A stretch of 21,605 nt of DNA from CAYJPV01 sp964547975 (lineage in GTDB: Bacteria; Acidobacteriota; Vicinamibacteria; Vicinamibacterales; JAKQTR01). Made by a program: the position numbers and the translations under genes. The stretch is taken from contig CAZJRM010000074.1 of assembly GCA_964547975.1 (NCBI GenBank), forward strand, positions 1-21,605, written 5' to 3'. Below, one piece after another: positions 14,487 through 21,605 of the stretch. The notes beneath the pieces are model-generated. The model was not told where the DNA came from. It did no database searches and worked only from the letters and a program-made list of their open reading frames with translations. Positions within the stretch are counted from its first letter, which is position 1. Each line of letters begins with the position of its first letter.

Positions 14487-15487
14487 TGCCGGCCGTGCCC
14501 CCCGATCGCCGTGTCGTGGTCGCGGTCCTCGGCCCGACCGCCGGCGGCAAGAGCGCGCTCGGCATCGCGCTGGCGGAACGGTTCGGCGGGGAAGTCGTCG
14601 CCTGCGATTCGACGGCCGTGTACCGGGGCTTCGACATCGGTACCGACAAGGTCTCTCCCGCCGACCAGCGAGGCATCCCGCACCATCTCGTCGACGTGGT
14701 CGGGCCGGATGCCGACTACACCGCGGCGGACTACGCTCGTGACGCCATGGGCGCCATCGAGAAGATCGCGTCGCGCGGCCGACTCCCGATCCTGGTGGGC
14801 GGTACGGGGTTCTACTACCGTGCCCTGGTCCGGGGGCTGTTTCCCGGAGCCGGGAAGGACGTGGCGTTGCGCGGCCGCCTCGATGCGATGACGGCGCGGT
14901 TCGGAGCGGAACGGATGCACCGTCTGCTCGGGCGCATCGATCCTCCGTCGGCGGCCCGCATCCAGGTGCGCGACGTCATGCGGACCGTCCGGGCCCTCGA
15001 GGTCTACTACCAGACCGGGCGCACGCTCACGGCGCACTTCGCCGAGACCCGCGCGCCGCTCGAGGGCTGGACGGTGATCGCGTTCGGGTTGCGGCCTTCA
15101 TGGGATCTCGTCAGCGAGCGGATCGCCGCGCGTGTCGATCAGCAGTTCGAACGCGGCATCGTGGACGAGGTCCGGCACCTGCTGGCGGCCGGGGTGCCCG
15201 AGACGGCGCGCCCGTTCTCCGGCTACGTGTACCGGCGGGTGCTGGAACACATCAGGGGAGCGCGGAACGAGCCGGACACCCGCGCGCTCATCGTCCAGGA
15301 GAACCGGCAATACGCGAGACGGCAGTTGATCTGGTTCCGCAAAGAGCCTAATCTTAAATGGATTCCCAACTTGGGCGATACGAACGTCACGATCGACGAC
15401 GCGGTGCAGACGGTGTCGGAACGACTTCGCGACCGCCCTCCGGTCAACCTCGAGAACGAGAGCCAGACGCATGCCGCAGACGTTTGA
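14486..15487 (+). CDS. miaA: tRNA dimethylallyltransferase MiaA
   Basis: This 333-residue enzyme transfers a dimethylallyl group to the N6 of A37 in tRNAs reading UNN codons. ATG 14486 gives a short N terminus before the P-loop GPTAGGKS; a GTG at 14426 in the same frame would run through the preceding micro-ORF and adds nothing family-like. Other motifs are DSTAVYRGFDIGTDKVSPAD, PHHLVDVVGPDADYTAADYA, LVGGTGFYYRALVRG and the late RQYARRQLIWFRKEPNLKWI. The C terminus overlaps hfq by 17 bases; the miaA-hfq pair is widely conserved. It is likely transcribed from the promoter upstream of the tonB-like gene, with no terminator between. Confidence 0.95.
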   Translation: MPAVPPDRRVVVAVLGPTAGGKSALGIALAERFGGEVVACDSTAVYRGFDIGTDKVSPADQRGIPHHLVDVVGPDADYTAADYARDAMGAIEKIASRGRLPILVGGTGFYYRALVRGLFPGAGKDVALRGRLDAMTARFGAERMHRLLGRIDPPSAARIQVRDVMRTVRALEVYYQTGRTLTAHFAETRAPLEGWTVIAFGLRPSWDLVSERIAARVDQQFERGIVDEVRHLLAAGVPETARPFSGYVYRRVLEHIRGARNEPDTRALIVQENRQYARRQLIWFRKEPNLKWIPNLGDTNVTIDDAVQTVSERLRDRPPVNLENESQTHAADV

Positions 15488-15734
15488 GTCCAAGACGCCC
15501 GTGGTGCCGAACATCCAGGACGCATTCCTCAACCTGGCGCGGCGTGATCGCCTGGCCGTGCGCATCCGCCTGATGGATGGCACCGAGTTCGACGCCCGCA
15601 TCAAGAACTTCGATCGGTTCGCGGTCATCGTCGAACAGGACGGCGCCGACCACCTGGTCTTCAAGCACGCCGTCGCCACCATCCGCGTGCCGCGCACCCA
15701 GTCGACGTATTTCTCGTCGCACGACGCGCGCTGA
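15471..15734 (+). CDS. hfq: RNA chaperone Hfq
   Basis: This 87-residue Sm-like protein forms a ring hexamer that pairs small RNAs with mRNAs. ATG 15471 lies inside the end of miaA. The Sm1 part reads NIQDAFLNLARRDRLAVRIR and LMDGTEFDARIKNFDRFAVI; the Sm2 part ends LVFKHAVATI. Gln16, the FD pair and the KH of the proximal site are kept. The usual YKH is FKH (64-66), and the positions matching E. coli Tyr25 and Lys31 (distal poly-A face) appear to be Arg and Glu. The tail is short, without the long disordered end of enteric Hfq. The position after miaA supports the call. Confidence 0.92.
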   Translation: MPQTFESKTPVVPNIQDAFLNLARRDRLAVRIRLMDGTEFDARIKNFDRFAVIVEQDGADHLVFKHAVATIRVPRTQSTYFSSHDAR

Positions 15735-15761
15735 CGCGCCGACGCGGCCCAAGTGTCCGCC

Positions 15762-16937
15762 ATGATCCGTCGCGTGATCCTGATCGTCCTCGACAGCTGC
15801 GGCGTCGGGGAACTGCCTGACGCGTCCCTCTACGGTGATGAGGGCAGCAACACGCTCGGCAACCTGGCGACGGAGGTGCGGCTCCGGATCCCCAACCTGC
15901 GCGCCCTCGGCCTCGGCCGCATTGTCGAGCTCGGCGGCACGCCGCCGGCGGCGCCGTCGGCGGCGTTCGGCCGGATGGCGGAACGGTCGCCGGGCAAAGA
16001 CTCGGTGACCGGCCACTGGGAATTGACCGGCCTCGTCCTCGACACGGCGTTTCCGACCTTCCCGCACGGGTTTCCCGAGGCTCCGCTGCGCGAGTTCGAA
16101 CGGCGCATCGGGCGCGCGTCCCTCGGGAACGTCGTCGCGTCCGGGACGCAGATCCTCGACGACCTCGGCCCGGAGCATATCCGGACGGGTCTGCCCATTG
16201 TCTACACGTCGGCGGATTCGGTCTTCCAGATTGCCGCGCACGAAGACGTCATTCCCGTCCCGGACCTCTACCGGATGTGCGAAGTCGCCTACGAGATCTT
16301 CGTGACCGGGATGGGGCTCGGCCGTGTCATCGCCCGGCCGTTCATTGGGACACCGGGACAGTTCGTCCGCGACTCGGCACAGCGCCACGACTACGCGATG
16401 CCGCCGATCGCGCCGACGTTGCTCGATGTGCTGCACGCGCGGGGGATCCCGGTCTGCGCCGTGGGTAAGATCCGGGACCTGTTCGCGGGGAGCGGCGTCA
16501 CGCGGTGGATCCACACGGGCTCTGACGAAGAAGTGATGGCCGGCGTCGCGACGGCGATGGCCGAAGAGCCGGACGGGCTCATCTTCGCCAACCTCGTCGA
16601 TTTCGACGCGAAGTTCGGCCATCGCAACGATGTGCCGGGGTACGCGGCCAATCTCGAACAGTTCGACGAACGCCTCGGGCCGCTGCTCGGCCGCCTCCGA
16701 GACGACGATCTACTCATCCTGACGGCCGACCACGGCAACGATCCGACGACACCGTCCACGGACCACTCGCGGGAGTACGTCCCGGTGCTGGTGCACGGCC
16801 GGCCGGTCACCGCCGGCATCGACCTCGGGACCCGGGAGACGTTCTCGGACCTCGGTCAGTCGGTGGCCGACGCGTTCGGCGCACCTCCGCTGAAGAACGG
16901 CCGGAGTTTCCTGCCCGGCCTGCGCGTGACACCATGA
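15762..16937 (+). CDS. deoB: Phosphopentomutase DeoB
   Basis: This roughly 391-residue alkaline-phosphatase-superfamily enzyme interconverts (deoxy)ribose 1- and 5-phosphates in nucleoside salvage. The opening RRVILIVLDSCGVGELPDA has the metal-binding aspartate. GKDSVTGHWELTG carries the phospho-acceptor threonine (Thr83 from ATG 15762). Later metal sites are NLVDFDAKFGHRND, TADHGNDPTTPSTDHSREY and VPVLVHG. The inserted cap domain fits the family length of about 390-400. ATG 15762 begins as DeoB proteins usually do; GTG 15753 adds three residues and cannot be excluded, since neither has a clear ribosome binding site. The stop overlaps the next start (ATGA), so deoB and dgt form a nucleotide-metabolism pair. 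Confidence 0.95.
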   Translation: MIRRVILIVLDSCGVGELPDASLYGDEGSNTLGNLATEVRLRIPNLRALGLGRIVELGGTPPAAPSAAFGRMAERSPGKDSVTGHWELTGLVLDTAFPTFPHGFPEAPLREFERRIGRASLGNVVASGTQILDDLGPEHIRTGLPIVYTSADSVFQIAAHEDVIPVPDLYRMCEVAYEIFVTGMGLGRVIARPFIGTPGQFVRDSAQRHDYAMPPIAPTLLDVLHARGIPVCAVGKIRDLFAGSGVTRWIHTGSDEEVMAGVATAMAEEPDGLIFANLVDFDAKFGHRNDVPGYAANLEQFDERLGPLLGRLRDDDLLILTADHGNDPTTPSTDHSREYVPVLVHGRPVTAGIDLGTRETFSDLGQSVADAFGAPPLKNGRSFLPGLRVTP

Positions 16938-18007
16938 CTGTGACGATCCGCCATCGCCTCGAAGAACGTGAACGCCTGACGCTGGCCCCGACGGCCGCGC
17001 ACAGCGTGGACACCCGCGGGCGCCTGCGGCCGGAGCCCGAGGACGATATCCGCCCGGCGTTCCAGCGCGACCGCGACCGGATCGTGCACTGCAAGGCCTT
17101 CCGGCGGCTCAAGCACAAGACGCAGGTGTTCTTTTCCCCGGCGGGCGACCACTACCGCACGCGCCTCACGCACACGCTCGAGGTGTCGCAGATCGCGCGG
17201 ACCATCGCGCGGGCGCTGTCGCTCAACGAAGAACTGACCGAGGCCATCTGCCTCGGGCACGACCTCGGGCACACCCCGTTCGGGCACCAGGGCGAACGGG
17301 TGCTCGACGCGCTGATGCCAGGCGGGTTCGAGCACTACGAACAGAGCCTGCGCATCGTGGACGTACTCGAGCGCGACGGCGAAGGGTTGAACCTGACCTG
17401 GGAAGTCCGGGATGGCATCTCGAAACACTCGAAGGGCAAGCGGGGGGCGCCGATCGGCCCCGACGTGCCCGTGCAGGCGTCGACGATCGAAGGCCAGGTC
17501 GCGCGCCTGGCGGATCTCATCGCCTACGTGAACCACGACATCGACGATGCGATGCGGGCGGGGATCCTGGGGGAGGGGAGCCTGCCGGACGGCCCGCTGT
17601 CGGTGCTCGGCCGCACCCACTCGGCGCGGATTGGCACCCTGGTCGGTGACGCGGTCCTCGAAAGCCAGGCAGGCGGACTGACAGCCATCTGCATGTCGCC
17701 CCCCGTCCTCGGCGCGCTGCTGGACCTGCGGGCGTTCATGTTCGCCTCCGTGTACGAGAACGAACTCGCCACCGCCGAGTTCAAGAAGGCGACCGGGATC
17801 CTGGAAGGCTTGTGGGAGCGGGTTCGCGAACGCCCCGCGGTGTTCCTCGATCGGCGGACCATCGACCGCGACGGGCTGGACGCCGCCACGAGGGATTTCC
17901 TGGCGGGGATGACCGACCGGTATGCGATTGCCCTGTTCGAGCATCTCTTCATCCCGAAACCCTGGGTGGACCTCGGCGGACGCTTCGACGACGGTCAGTC
18001 GGCCTGA
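16934..18007 (+). CDS. dgt: Deoxyguanosinetriphosphate triphosphohydrolase-like HD protein
   Basis: This 357-residue HD-domain enzyme of the dGTPase-like family hydrolyses dNTPs to deoxynucleosides and triphosphate. Motifs are HCKAFRRLKHKTQVFFSPAG, RTRLTHTLEVSQIARTIARA (His80), the HD pair in CLGHDLGHTPFGHQGE (His109, Asp110) and a late aspartate in YVNHDIDDAM. The length matches the short, non-enteric type rather than the roughly 505-residue E. coli Dgt, so substrate preference may be broad. The ATG overlaps the deoB stop by four bases. Its product, a deoxynucleoside, can feed the salvage route that uses DeoB. The intergenic space after it holds the next promoter. Confidence 0.92.
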   Translation: MTVTIRHRLEERERLTLAPTAAHSVDTRGRLRPEPEDDIRPAFQRDRDRIVHCKAFRRLKHKTQVFFSPAGDHYRTRLTHTLEVSQIARTIARALSLNEELTEAICLGHDLGHTPFGHQGERVLDALMPGGFEHYEQSLRIVDVLERDGEGLNLTWEVRDGISKHSKGKRGAPIGPDVPVQASTIEGQVARLADLIAYVNHDIDDAMRAGILGEGSLPDGPLSVLGRTHSARIGTLVGDAVLESQAGGLTAICMSPPVLGALLDLRAFMFASVYENELATAEFKKATGILEGLWERVRERPAVFLDRRTIDRDGLDAATRDFLAGMTDRYAIALFEHLFIPKPWVDLGGRFDDGQSA

Positions 18008-18033
18008 AGGCTGGTGGCCGAAGCGGGATCCCG

Positions 18034-18042
18034 TGGTATAAT
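18034..18042 (+). promoter_or_regulatory. Extended -10 promoter for yceD-rpmF-plsX-fabD-fabG-acpP
   Basis: TGGTATAAT at 18034-18042 gives a perfect TATAAT (18037-18042) preceded by TGn, in the 68-base space after dgt. No clear -35 is present. Transcription would begin near 18049, leaving a leader of about 26 bases before ATG 18076. It has the same form as the promoter at 13351-13359. Confidence 0.75.
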
Positions 18043-18075
18043 CGAAGGTCTTGTTTTCGCTGGAAGTGTAGGCAG

Positions 18076-18618
18076 ATGAGCGAGTTGCTGCTTGATGTCA
18101 GTCAGATGCGCGAGACCCGCGCGAAGGTCGACCGGACCTACGCCGCGGACGCCATCCCGTCGGATACGGAGGTCTACCGTCTGGTGGACGCCGTGGTCCT
18201 GGCGGCGGACATTCATCGCGACAAGGACCAGTTCCGGCTGGTCGGGAAGGTGCGGACAACGCTCGAACTGGTGTGTTCCCGGTGCCTGGAATCGTTCAGG
18301 GCTCCGGTGGACGAATCGTTCGACGTGCTTTTCCTTCCCCACGCTGTTGCGTCCGGCGACGACGGGAACGACGAGAAGAAAGTCGAAGACGACGACCTGA
18401 CCACGGCGTTCTACTCGGACCAGGTGATCAACCTCGGCCAGCTGCTCCAGGAGCAGTTCTACCTGGCCGTTCCGATGAAACCGCTGTGCCGGGAGGACTG
18501 CCGCGGGCTGTGCACGCTCTGCGGGACCAATCTCAACACGACGACGTGCGGCTGCACGGAGTCGTGGGACGACCCCAGGCTGGCGCCGCTGCGCACGCTG
18601 CTCAAGAAGGACGACTGA
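18076..18618 (+). CDS. yceD: YceD/DUF177 family protein
   Basis: This 180-residue protein of the DUF177 family is encoded directly before rpmF in most bacteria and is linked to 23S rRNA/large-subunit maturation. ATG 18076 lies about 27 bases after the predicted transcription start; the frame is open further upstream, but that part overlaps dgt and has no family features. It has a CSRC pair (Cys67, Cys70) and a C-terminal CREDCRGLCTLCGTNLN segment with TTTCGC, likely metal-binding in this cysteine-rich branch. An acidic stretch (about 92-108) separates the halves. rpmF starts two bases after its stop. Confidence 0.9.
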   Translation: MSELLLDVSQMRETRAKVDRTYAADAIPSDTEVYRLVDAVVLAADIHRDKDQFRLVGKVRTTLELVCSRCLESFRAPVDESFDVLFLPHAVASGDDGNDEKKVEDDDLTTAFYSDQVINLGQLLQEQFYLAVPMKPLCREDCRGLCTLCGTNLNTTTCGCTESWDDPRLAPLRTLLKKDD

Positions 18619-18620
18619 CC

Positions 18621-18803
18621 ATGCCGAATCCCAAACGACGCCATTCCAAGCAACGTACCGCCAAGCGCCGGACGCACGACGCGCTGAAACCCGTGTCGCT
18701 CGGCGAATGCCCGCAGTGCCACGAACTGAAGGCTCCGCACCAGGTCTGCCCGCACTGCGGGTACTACCGGGCGCGCCAGGTCCGGGCGGTCGACGAGGAA
18801 TAG
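18621..18803 (+). CDS. rpmF: 50S ribosomal protein bL32
   Basis: This 60-residue protein of the large ribosomal subunit begins with the typical MPNPKRRHSKQRTAKRRTHD. Four cysteines (Cys30, Cys33, Cys43, Cys46; CPQC and CPHC) make the zinc-ribbon form. It lies two bases after yceD and before plsX, the conserved order linking ribosome and lipid synthesis. The hairpin at 18809-18837 starts five bases after its stop. Confidence 0.97.
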   Translation: MPNPKRRHSKQRTAKRRTHDALKPVSLGECPQCHELKAPHQVCPHCGYYRARQVRAVDEE

Positions 18804-18808
18804 TCACG

Positions 18809-18837
18809 AGTCCTCCGCGCCGCGGGCGCGGAGGACT
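18809..18837 (+). promoter_or_regulatory. Perfect 13-bp hairpin between rpmF and plsX, enclosing the likely plsX ribosome binding site
   Basis: AGTCCTCCGCGCC (18809-18821) and GGCGCGGAGGACT (18825-18837) are perfect complements with a three-base loop GCG. No T-run follows, so it is not a standard terminator. The right arm holds GGAGG (18830-18834), the best ribosome binding site candidate for plsX, 12 bases before its ATG. It may limit plsX translation, set an mRNA end, or attenuate transcription. Confidence 0.65.
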
Positions 18838-18846
18838 GGACCTCCG

Positions 18847-19785
18847 ATGCACGTCGCCGTTGACGCGATGGGCGGCGATCACGCGCCTCGCGTGATCGTC
18901 GAGGGGGCGGTCGAGGCCGCGCGATCCGGGGTTGGCGTCACGCTCGTCGGCGCCGAGCCCGCGATTCGCGAGGTCCTGGCGTCCGTGTCCGACAGTTCCC
19001 TTCTCGACATCCAGGTGGTGCCGGCCACGGAGAGTGTGGCCATGGGTGAAGCGCCCGTCGAGGCACTTCGTCGCAAGCGCCACGCGTCTATCCGCGTGGC
19101 GGCCGATCTCGTGGCCGAGGGGCGGGCATCCGCGCTCTACAGCGCCGGTCATACCGGCGCGACGGTGCTGGCCGCGCGGCGCGCGCTGGGATTGCTCGAG
19201 GGCGTCGAACGGCCGGCCCTGGCGGCAACCGTGCCGACGAGGACGGGGCACTCGGTGTTGCTCGATGTCGGCGCCAACGCCGACTGCCGCCCGAGGCACT
19301 TGGTGGCCTTTGCCGTGATGGGGACGGTATTCGCCCGCGTGGGGTTCGATGTCGAGGCGCCGAGGGTCGGACTGCTCTCGATTGGCGAAGAAGCGGGGAA
19401 GGGCAACGCGCTCGTGCGCGCGTCCTACCGGCTGTTGTCCGGGACGACGCTCCGGTTCATGGGCAACGTCGAGGCCCGGGACCTGTATGCGGGCGTGGCC
19501 GACGTGGTGGTCTGCGACGGCTTCACGGGCAACGTCGCGCTGAAGGTCAGCGAGGCGATGGTCGAATGGCTCGGCGCCGCCGACGCCCTGCGCAGTCGCG
19601 TGGATCAGGCGGCCTACGGCGGCGCCCCGTTGCTCGGGGTCGGGGGGGCGTGCGTCGTGGGGCACGGCCGATCCTCCGTCCGCGCCGTGCGCAATGCTAT
19701 CCTGCTGGCCCACCGGTTTGCCGCTGACGGGCTCGTGCCTCGCATCGAGGACGGTCTCGGCGGGGTGAGGGGACACGAATCGTGA
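18847..19785 (+). CDS. plsX: Phosphate acyltransferase PlsX
   Basis: This 312-residue enzyme converts acyl-ACP to acyl-phosphate for phospholipid synthesis at the membrane surface. The ATG at 18847 opens with MHVAVDAMGGDHAPRVIVEG, the family start. Other motifs are YSAGHTGATVLAARRALG, SVLLDVGANADCRP, GLLSIGEEAGKGN, FMGNVEARDLY, VVCDGFTGNVALK and YGGAPLLGVGGACVVGHGRS. It is shorter than most PlsX (about 330-345) because the helical stretch between SEAMVEWLG and DQAAYGGAPLLG is only about 10 residues. The stop overlaps fabD (GTGA). Confidence 0.95.
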   Translation: MHVAVDAMGGDHAPRVIVEGAVEAARSGVGVTLVGAEPAIREVLASVSDSSLLDIQVVPATESVAMGEAPVEALRRKRHASIRVAADLVAEGRASALYSAGHTGATVLAARRALGLLEGVERPALAATVPTRTGHSVLLDVGANADCRPRHLVAFAVMGTVFARVGFDVEAPRVGLLSIGEEAGKGNALVRASYRLLSGTTLRFMGNVEARDLYAGVADVVVCDGFTGNVALKVSEAMVEWLGAADALRSRVDQAAYGGAPLLGVGGACVVGHGRSSVRAVRNAILLAHRFAADGLVPRIEDGLGGVRGHES

Positions 19786-20711
19786 TTGCTTTCTTGTTTC
19801 CGGGACAGGGTTCGCAGCAGGTCGGCATGGGGAAGGCGTACGCGGACGCGTTTCCGGAATGCCGCGACACGATGGCCGAGGCCGACGCCGCGCTCGGTGA
19901 AGACCTGAGCGGCGTGTGTTTCAACGGCCCGGCGGAACGGCTTATCCTCACCGAGAACACGCAGCCCGCGATCTTGACGGTCAGCGTGGCCATGTGTCGC
20001 GCGCTGATGGCGAGGGGCGTCAGGCCCGCGTTCGTCGCGGGGCACAGCCTGGGTGAGTATTCCGCCAATGTCGCCGCCGGGACGTTCAGCTTCGCGGATG
20101 CCGTGCGCACGGTCCGCCGCCGCGGCCGCTACATGCAGGAGGCGGTGCCGGTCGGCACCGGGGCGATGGCCGCGATCCTCGGCCTCGATGCCGCGCAGGT
20201 GGCCGACGCGTGCGCCGCCGCTGCCGAGGGCGACGTGGTCAGCGCCGCCAACATGAACGCGCCGGGACAGGTCGTCATCGCCGGGTCGAAAGACGCGGTG
20301 GCCCGCGCCATCGAGCAGGCCAAGGCGCGGGGCGCGAAACGCGCGATCCCGCTGCCCGTGAGCGCCCCCTTCCATTGCGCCCTGATGCAGCCGGCCGAAG
20401 AACGCCTCGCGCCCGAACTCCGGGGGCTGGCGGTGTCGCCGCTGCACGTGCCGGTCGTGGCCAACGTGGATGCCGAGCTCAAGACCGATGGCGCGGCGGC
20501 GATCGAGGCGCTCGTGCGCCAGGTTTCGGCGCCCGTGCGGTGGGAAGACGTGATGCGGCGGCTTGCATCCGAGGGCGTCCGCAAGTATGTTGAAGTGGGT
20601 CCGGGCACGGTACTGACCGGTCTGGGACGAAAAATCGTCAAGGACGCCACGTTCGTCACGATCGAAACCCCTGAAGAACTCGACGGGGCGGTCGCGGCGC
20701 TTCAGGCGTAG
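19782..20711 (+). CDS. fabD: Malonyl-CoA:ACP transacylase FabD
   Basis: This 309-residue enzyme moves malonyl from CoA to ACP. It starts at GTG 19782, overlapping plsX. The opening IAFLFPGQGSQQVGMG, the nucleophile elbow GHSLGEYSA (Ser89) and the catalytic His198 in SAPFHCALM are all present, as is a KYVEVGPGTVLTGLGRKI ending. In most bacteria fabH lies between plsX and fabD; here they overlap, so fabH is absent from the cluster. fabG follows after three bases. Confidence 0.97.
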   Translation: MIAFLFPGQGSQQVGMGKAYADAFPECRDTMAEADAALGEDLSGVCFNGPAERLILTENTQPAILTVSVAMCRALMARGVRPAFVAGHSLGEYSANVAAGTFSFADAVRTVRRRGRYMQEAVPVGTGAMAAILGLDAAQVADACAAAAEGDVVSAANMNAPGQVVIAGSKDAVARAIEQAKARGAKRAIPLPVSAPFHCALMQPAEERLAPELRGLAVSPLHVPVVANVDAELKTDGAAAIEALVRQVSAPVRWEDVMRRLASEGVRKYVEVGPGTVLTGLGRKIVKDATFVTIETPEELDGAVAALQA

Positions 20712-20714
20712 CGT

Positions 20715-21440
20715 GTGGCTACTATGTTCGATCTGACAGGGAAGATTGCCGTCGTGACGGGGGCGGGCCGCGGGATTGGCCGATCGATCGCGGTCGCGCT
20801 CGCGAACGCCGGCGCGACGGTCGTGCCGACCGACGTCGTGCCGTTCGAGTCCGTGGACGGGCTGGCCGCGCCAGTCGTGATGAACGTCACCGACGCCGCG
20901 AGCGTCGAAGCCGGGATCGCCGCCGTGCTCGCGCAGCACGGCCGTCTCGACATCCTGGTGAACAACGCCGGGATCACCCGCGACCAGTTGCTGATGCGGA
21001 TGAAACGCGAGGACTGGGACAAGGTGATCGAGGTCAACCTGAACGGGACCTACACCTGCACGCAGGCCGTGCTGCGTCCGATGATGAAGCAGCGCACGGG
21101 ACGGATTATCAGCATCAGCTCGGTGGTGGGCCAGATGGGCAACGCCGGGCAGTCGAATTACGCCGCGTCGAAAGCCGCGGTCATCGGATTCAGCAAGTCG
21201 CTCGCGCGGGAAGTCGCCGCGCGGAACATCACCGTGAACGTCGTGGCGCCCGGCCTCATCGACACCGACATGACCCGCGCGCTGCCCCCCGAGGTGCAGG
21301 CCGAGTGGGTCTCGAAGGTGCCGCTCGGTCGGTTCGGCACGGCGGAGGATGTCGCAGCGGCCGTGTGTTTCCTGGCCACGGACGAAGCGGCGTATGTCAC
21401 GGGACAGGTCCTGGCCGTCAACGGCGGGATGTACACGTAG
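20715..21440 (+). CDS. fabG: 3-oxoacyl-ACP reductase FabG
   Basis: This 241-residue short-chain dehydrogenase reduces 3-oxoacyl-ACP with NADPH. The cofactor motif is TGAGRGIG (15-22), followed by NNAG (83-86) and the catalytic set Ser136, Tyr149 and Lys153 in ISSVVGQMGNAGQSNYAASK. The C terminus ends VNGGMYT, typical of FabG. GTG 20715 has CAGG eight bases upstream; ATG 20724 (MFDLTGK) is a possible alternative. It is translated closely after fabD and is followed by AGGAGG and acpP. Confidence 0.96.
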   Translation: MATMFDLTGKIAVVTGAGRGIGRSIAVALANAGATVVPTDVVPFESVDGLAAPVVMNVTDAASVEAGIAAVLAQHGRLDILVNNAGITRDQLLMRMKREDWDKVIEVNLNGTYTCTQAVLRPMMKQRTGRIISISSVVGQMGNAGQSNYAASKAAVIGFSKSLAREVAARNITVNVVAPGLIDTDMTRALPPEVQAEWVSKVPLGRFGTAEDVAAAVCFLATDEAAYVTGQVLAVNGGMYT

Positions 21441-21448
21441 GAGGATGA

Positions 21449-21605
21449 ATGGCTTCGGTTGCTGACAAGGTCAAGAGCATCATCGTGGATCAGCTCGGCG
21501 TGGATGAGGATCAGGTCACGACGGACGCGTCGTTCGTGGAAGACCTGGGGGCCGACTCCCTCGACACCGTCGAACTCGTGATGGCCTTCGAGGAAGAGTT
21601 CGGGA
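21449..21605 (+). CDS. acpP: Acyl carrier protein (5' part; runs off the window)
   Basis: The window ends within this gene, about 52 codons after ATG 21449, which follows a full AGGAGG (21439-21444) overlapping the fabG stop. The reading begins MASVADKVKSIIVDQLGVDE and reaches the phosphopantetheine site GADSLDTVEL (the serine of DSL) and MAFEEEFG. The acidic composition and motif are diagnostic. ACP carries acyl chains for FabD, FabG, FabZ, LpxA and PlsX, all encoded in this window. Confidence 0.96.
   Translation, partial: MASVADKVKSIIVDQLGVDEDQVTTDASFVEDLGADSLDTVELVMAFEEEFG

Noticed and set aside
17995..19776. A 593-codon minus-strand frame across yceD, rpmF and plsX
   Set aside because: It runs opposite three recognised genes and has no family motif; a composition shadow.
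1..21605. CRISPR arrays, tRNA/rRNA genes, insertion sequences, prophage or toxin-antitoxin genes
   Set aside because: No spaced repeats, tRNA-like cloverleaf, transposase or phage motifs were noticed by eye; the region is compact core-type chromosome. A tRNAscan or IS search was not possible here.

Overview
The window is a GC-rich (roughly two thirds G+C by eye), gene-dense bacterial chromosome segment. Every gene I can support is on the + strand. The two runs of exactly 10 N (5048-5057 and 13087-13096) look like scaffold gaps, so the source is probably a draft or metagenome-assembled genome. Outer-membrane genes (bamA, ompH/skp, lpxA, lpxI, tonB-like) show a diderm with lipid A. Menaquinone is made by the futalosine (mqn) route. 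Together with the gene order this suits an Acidobacteriota-like organism, perhaps Vicinamibacteria; that placement is inference.

Layout. (1) 1-252: C-terminal end of a ClpC-type AAA+ unfoldase. (2) 386-3725: bamA and ompH/skp (outer-membrane protein assembly), closed by a strong intrinsic terminator. (3) 3808-13292: a nine-gene, almost gapless run of fabZ-lpxA (fused in one frame), lpxI, a Gfo/Idh/MocA oxidoreductase, a degenerate MqnE homologue, mqnA, mqnC, an amidohydrolase (probable aminofutalosine deaminase), a UbiA-type prenyltransferase, ubiX and ubiE/menG. It joins lipid A synthesis to menaquinone synthesis. (4) 13354-15734: an extended -10 promoter, a TonB-family protein, an easily missed 30-residue membrane micro-ORF, miaA and hfq. 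(5) 15762-18007: deoB and dgt, overlapping. (6) 18034-21605: an extended -10 promoter, then yceD (DUF177), rpmF, plsX, fabD, fabG and the start of acpP, the classic ribosomal protein/fatty acid cluster but without fabH.

How the genes work together. BamA and OmpH insert and chaperone outer-membrane proteins; FabZ-LpxA and LpxI supply acyl chains and early lipid A steps. MqnA makes the futalosine-pathway precursor, MqnC cyclises, the amidohydrolase probably deaminates aminofutalosine, the UbiA protein prenylates, UbiX supplies prenyl-FMN for a UbiD-type decarboxylase, and UbiE methylates. MqnB, MqnD, the UbiD-type decarboxylase and a catalytically competent MqnE are not in the window.

The most notable item is the protein at 6943-7851. 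It sits among the mqn genes and keeps the C-terminal signature of aminofutalosine synthase (MqnE), but it has lost the radical-SAM cysteine motif and much of the N-terminal half. It looks like a retained pseudoenzyme. Next come the 30-residue membrane ORF joined by stop/start overlaps to the tonB-like gene and miaA, the FabZ-LpxA fusion, and a hairpin enclosing the likely plsX ribosome binding site.
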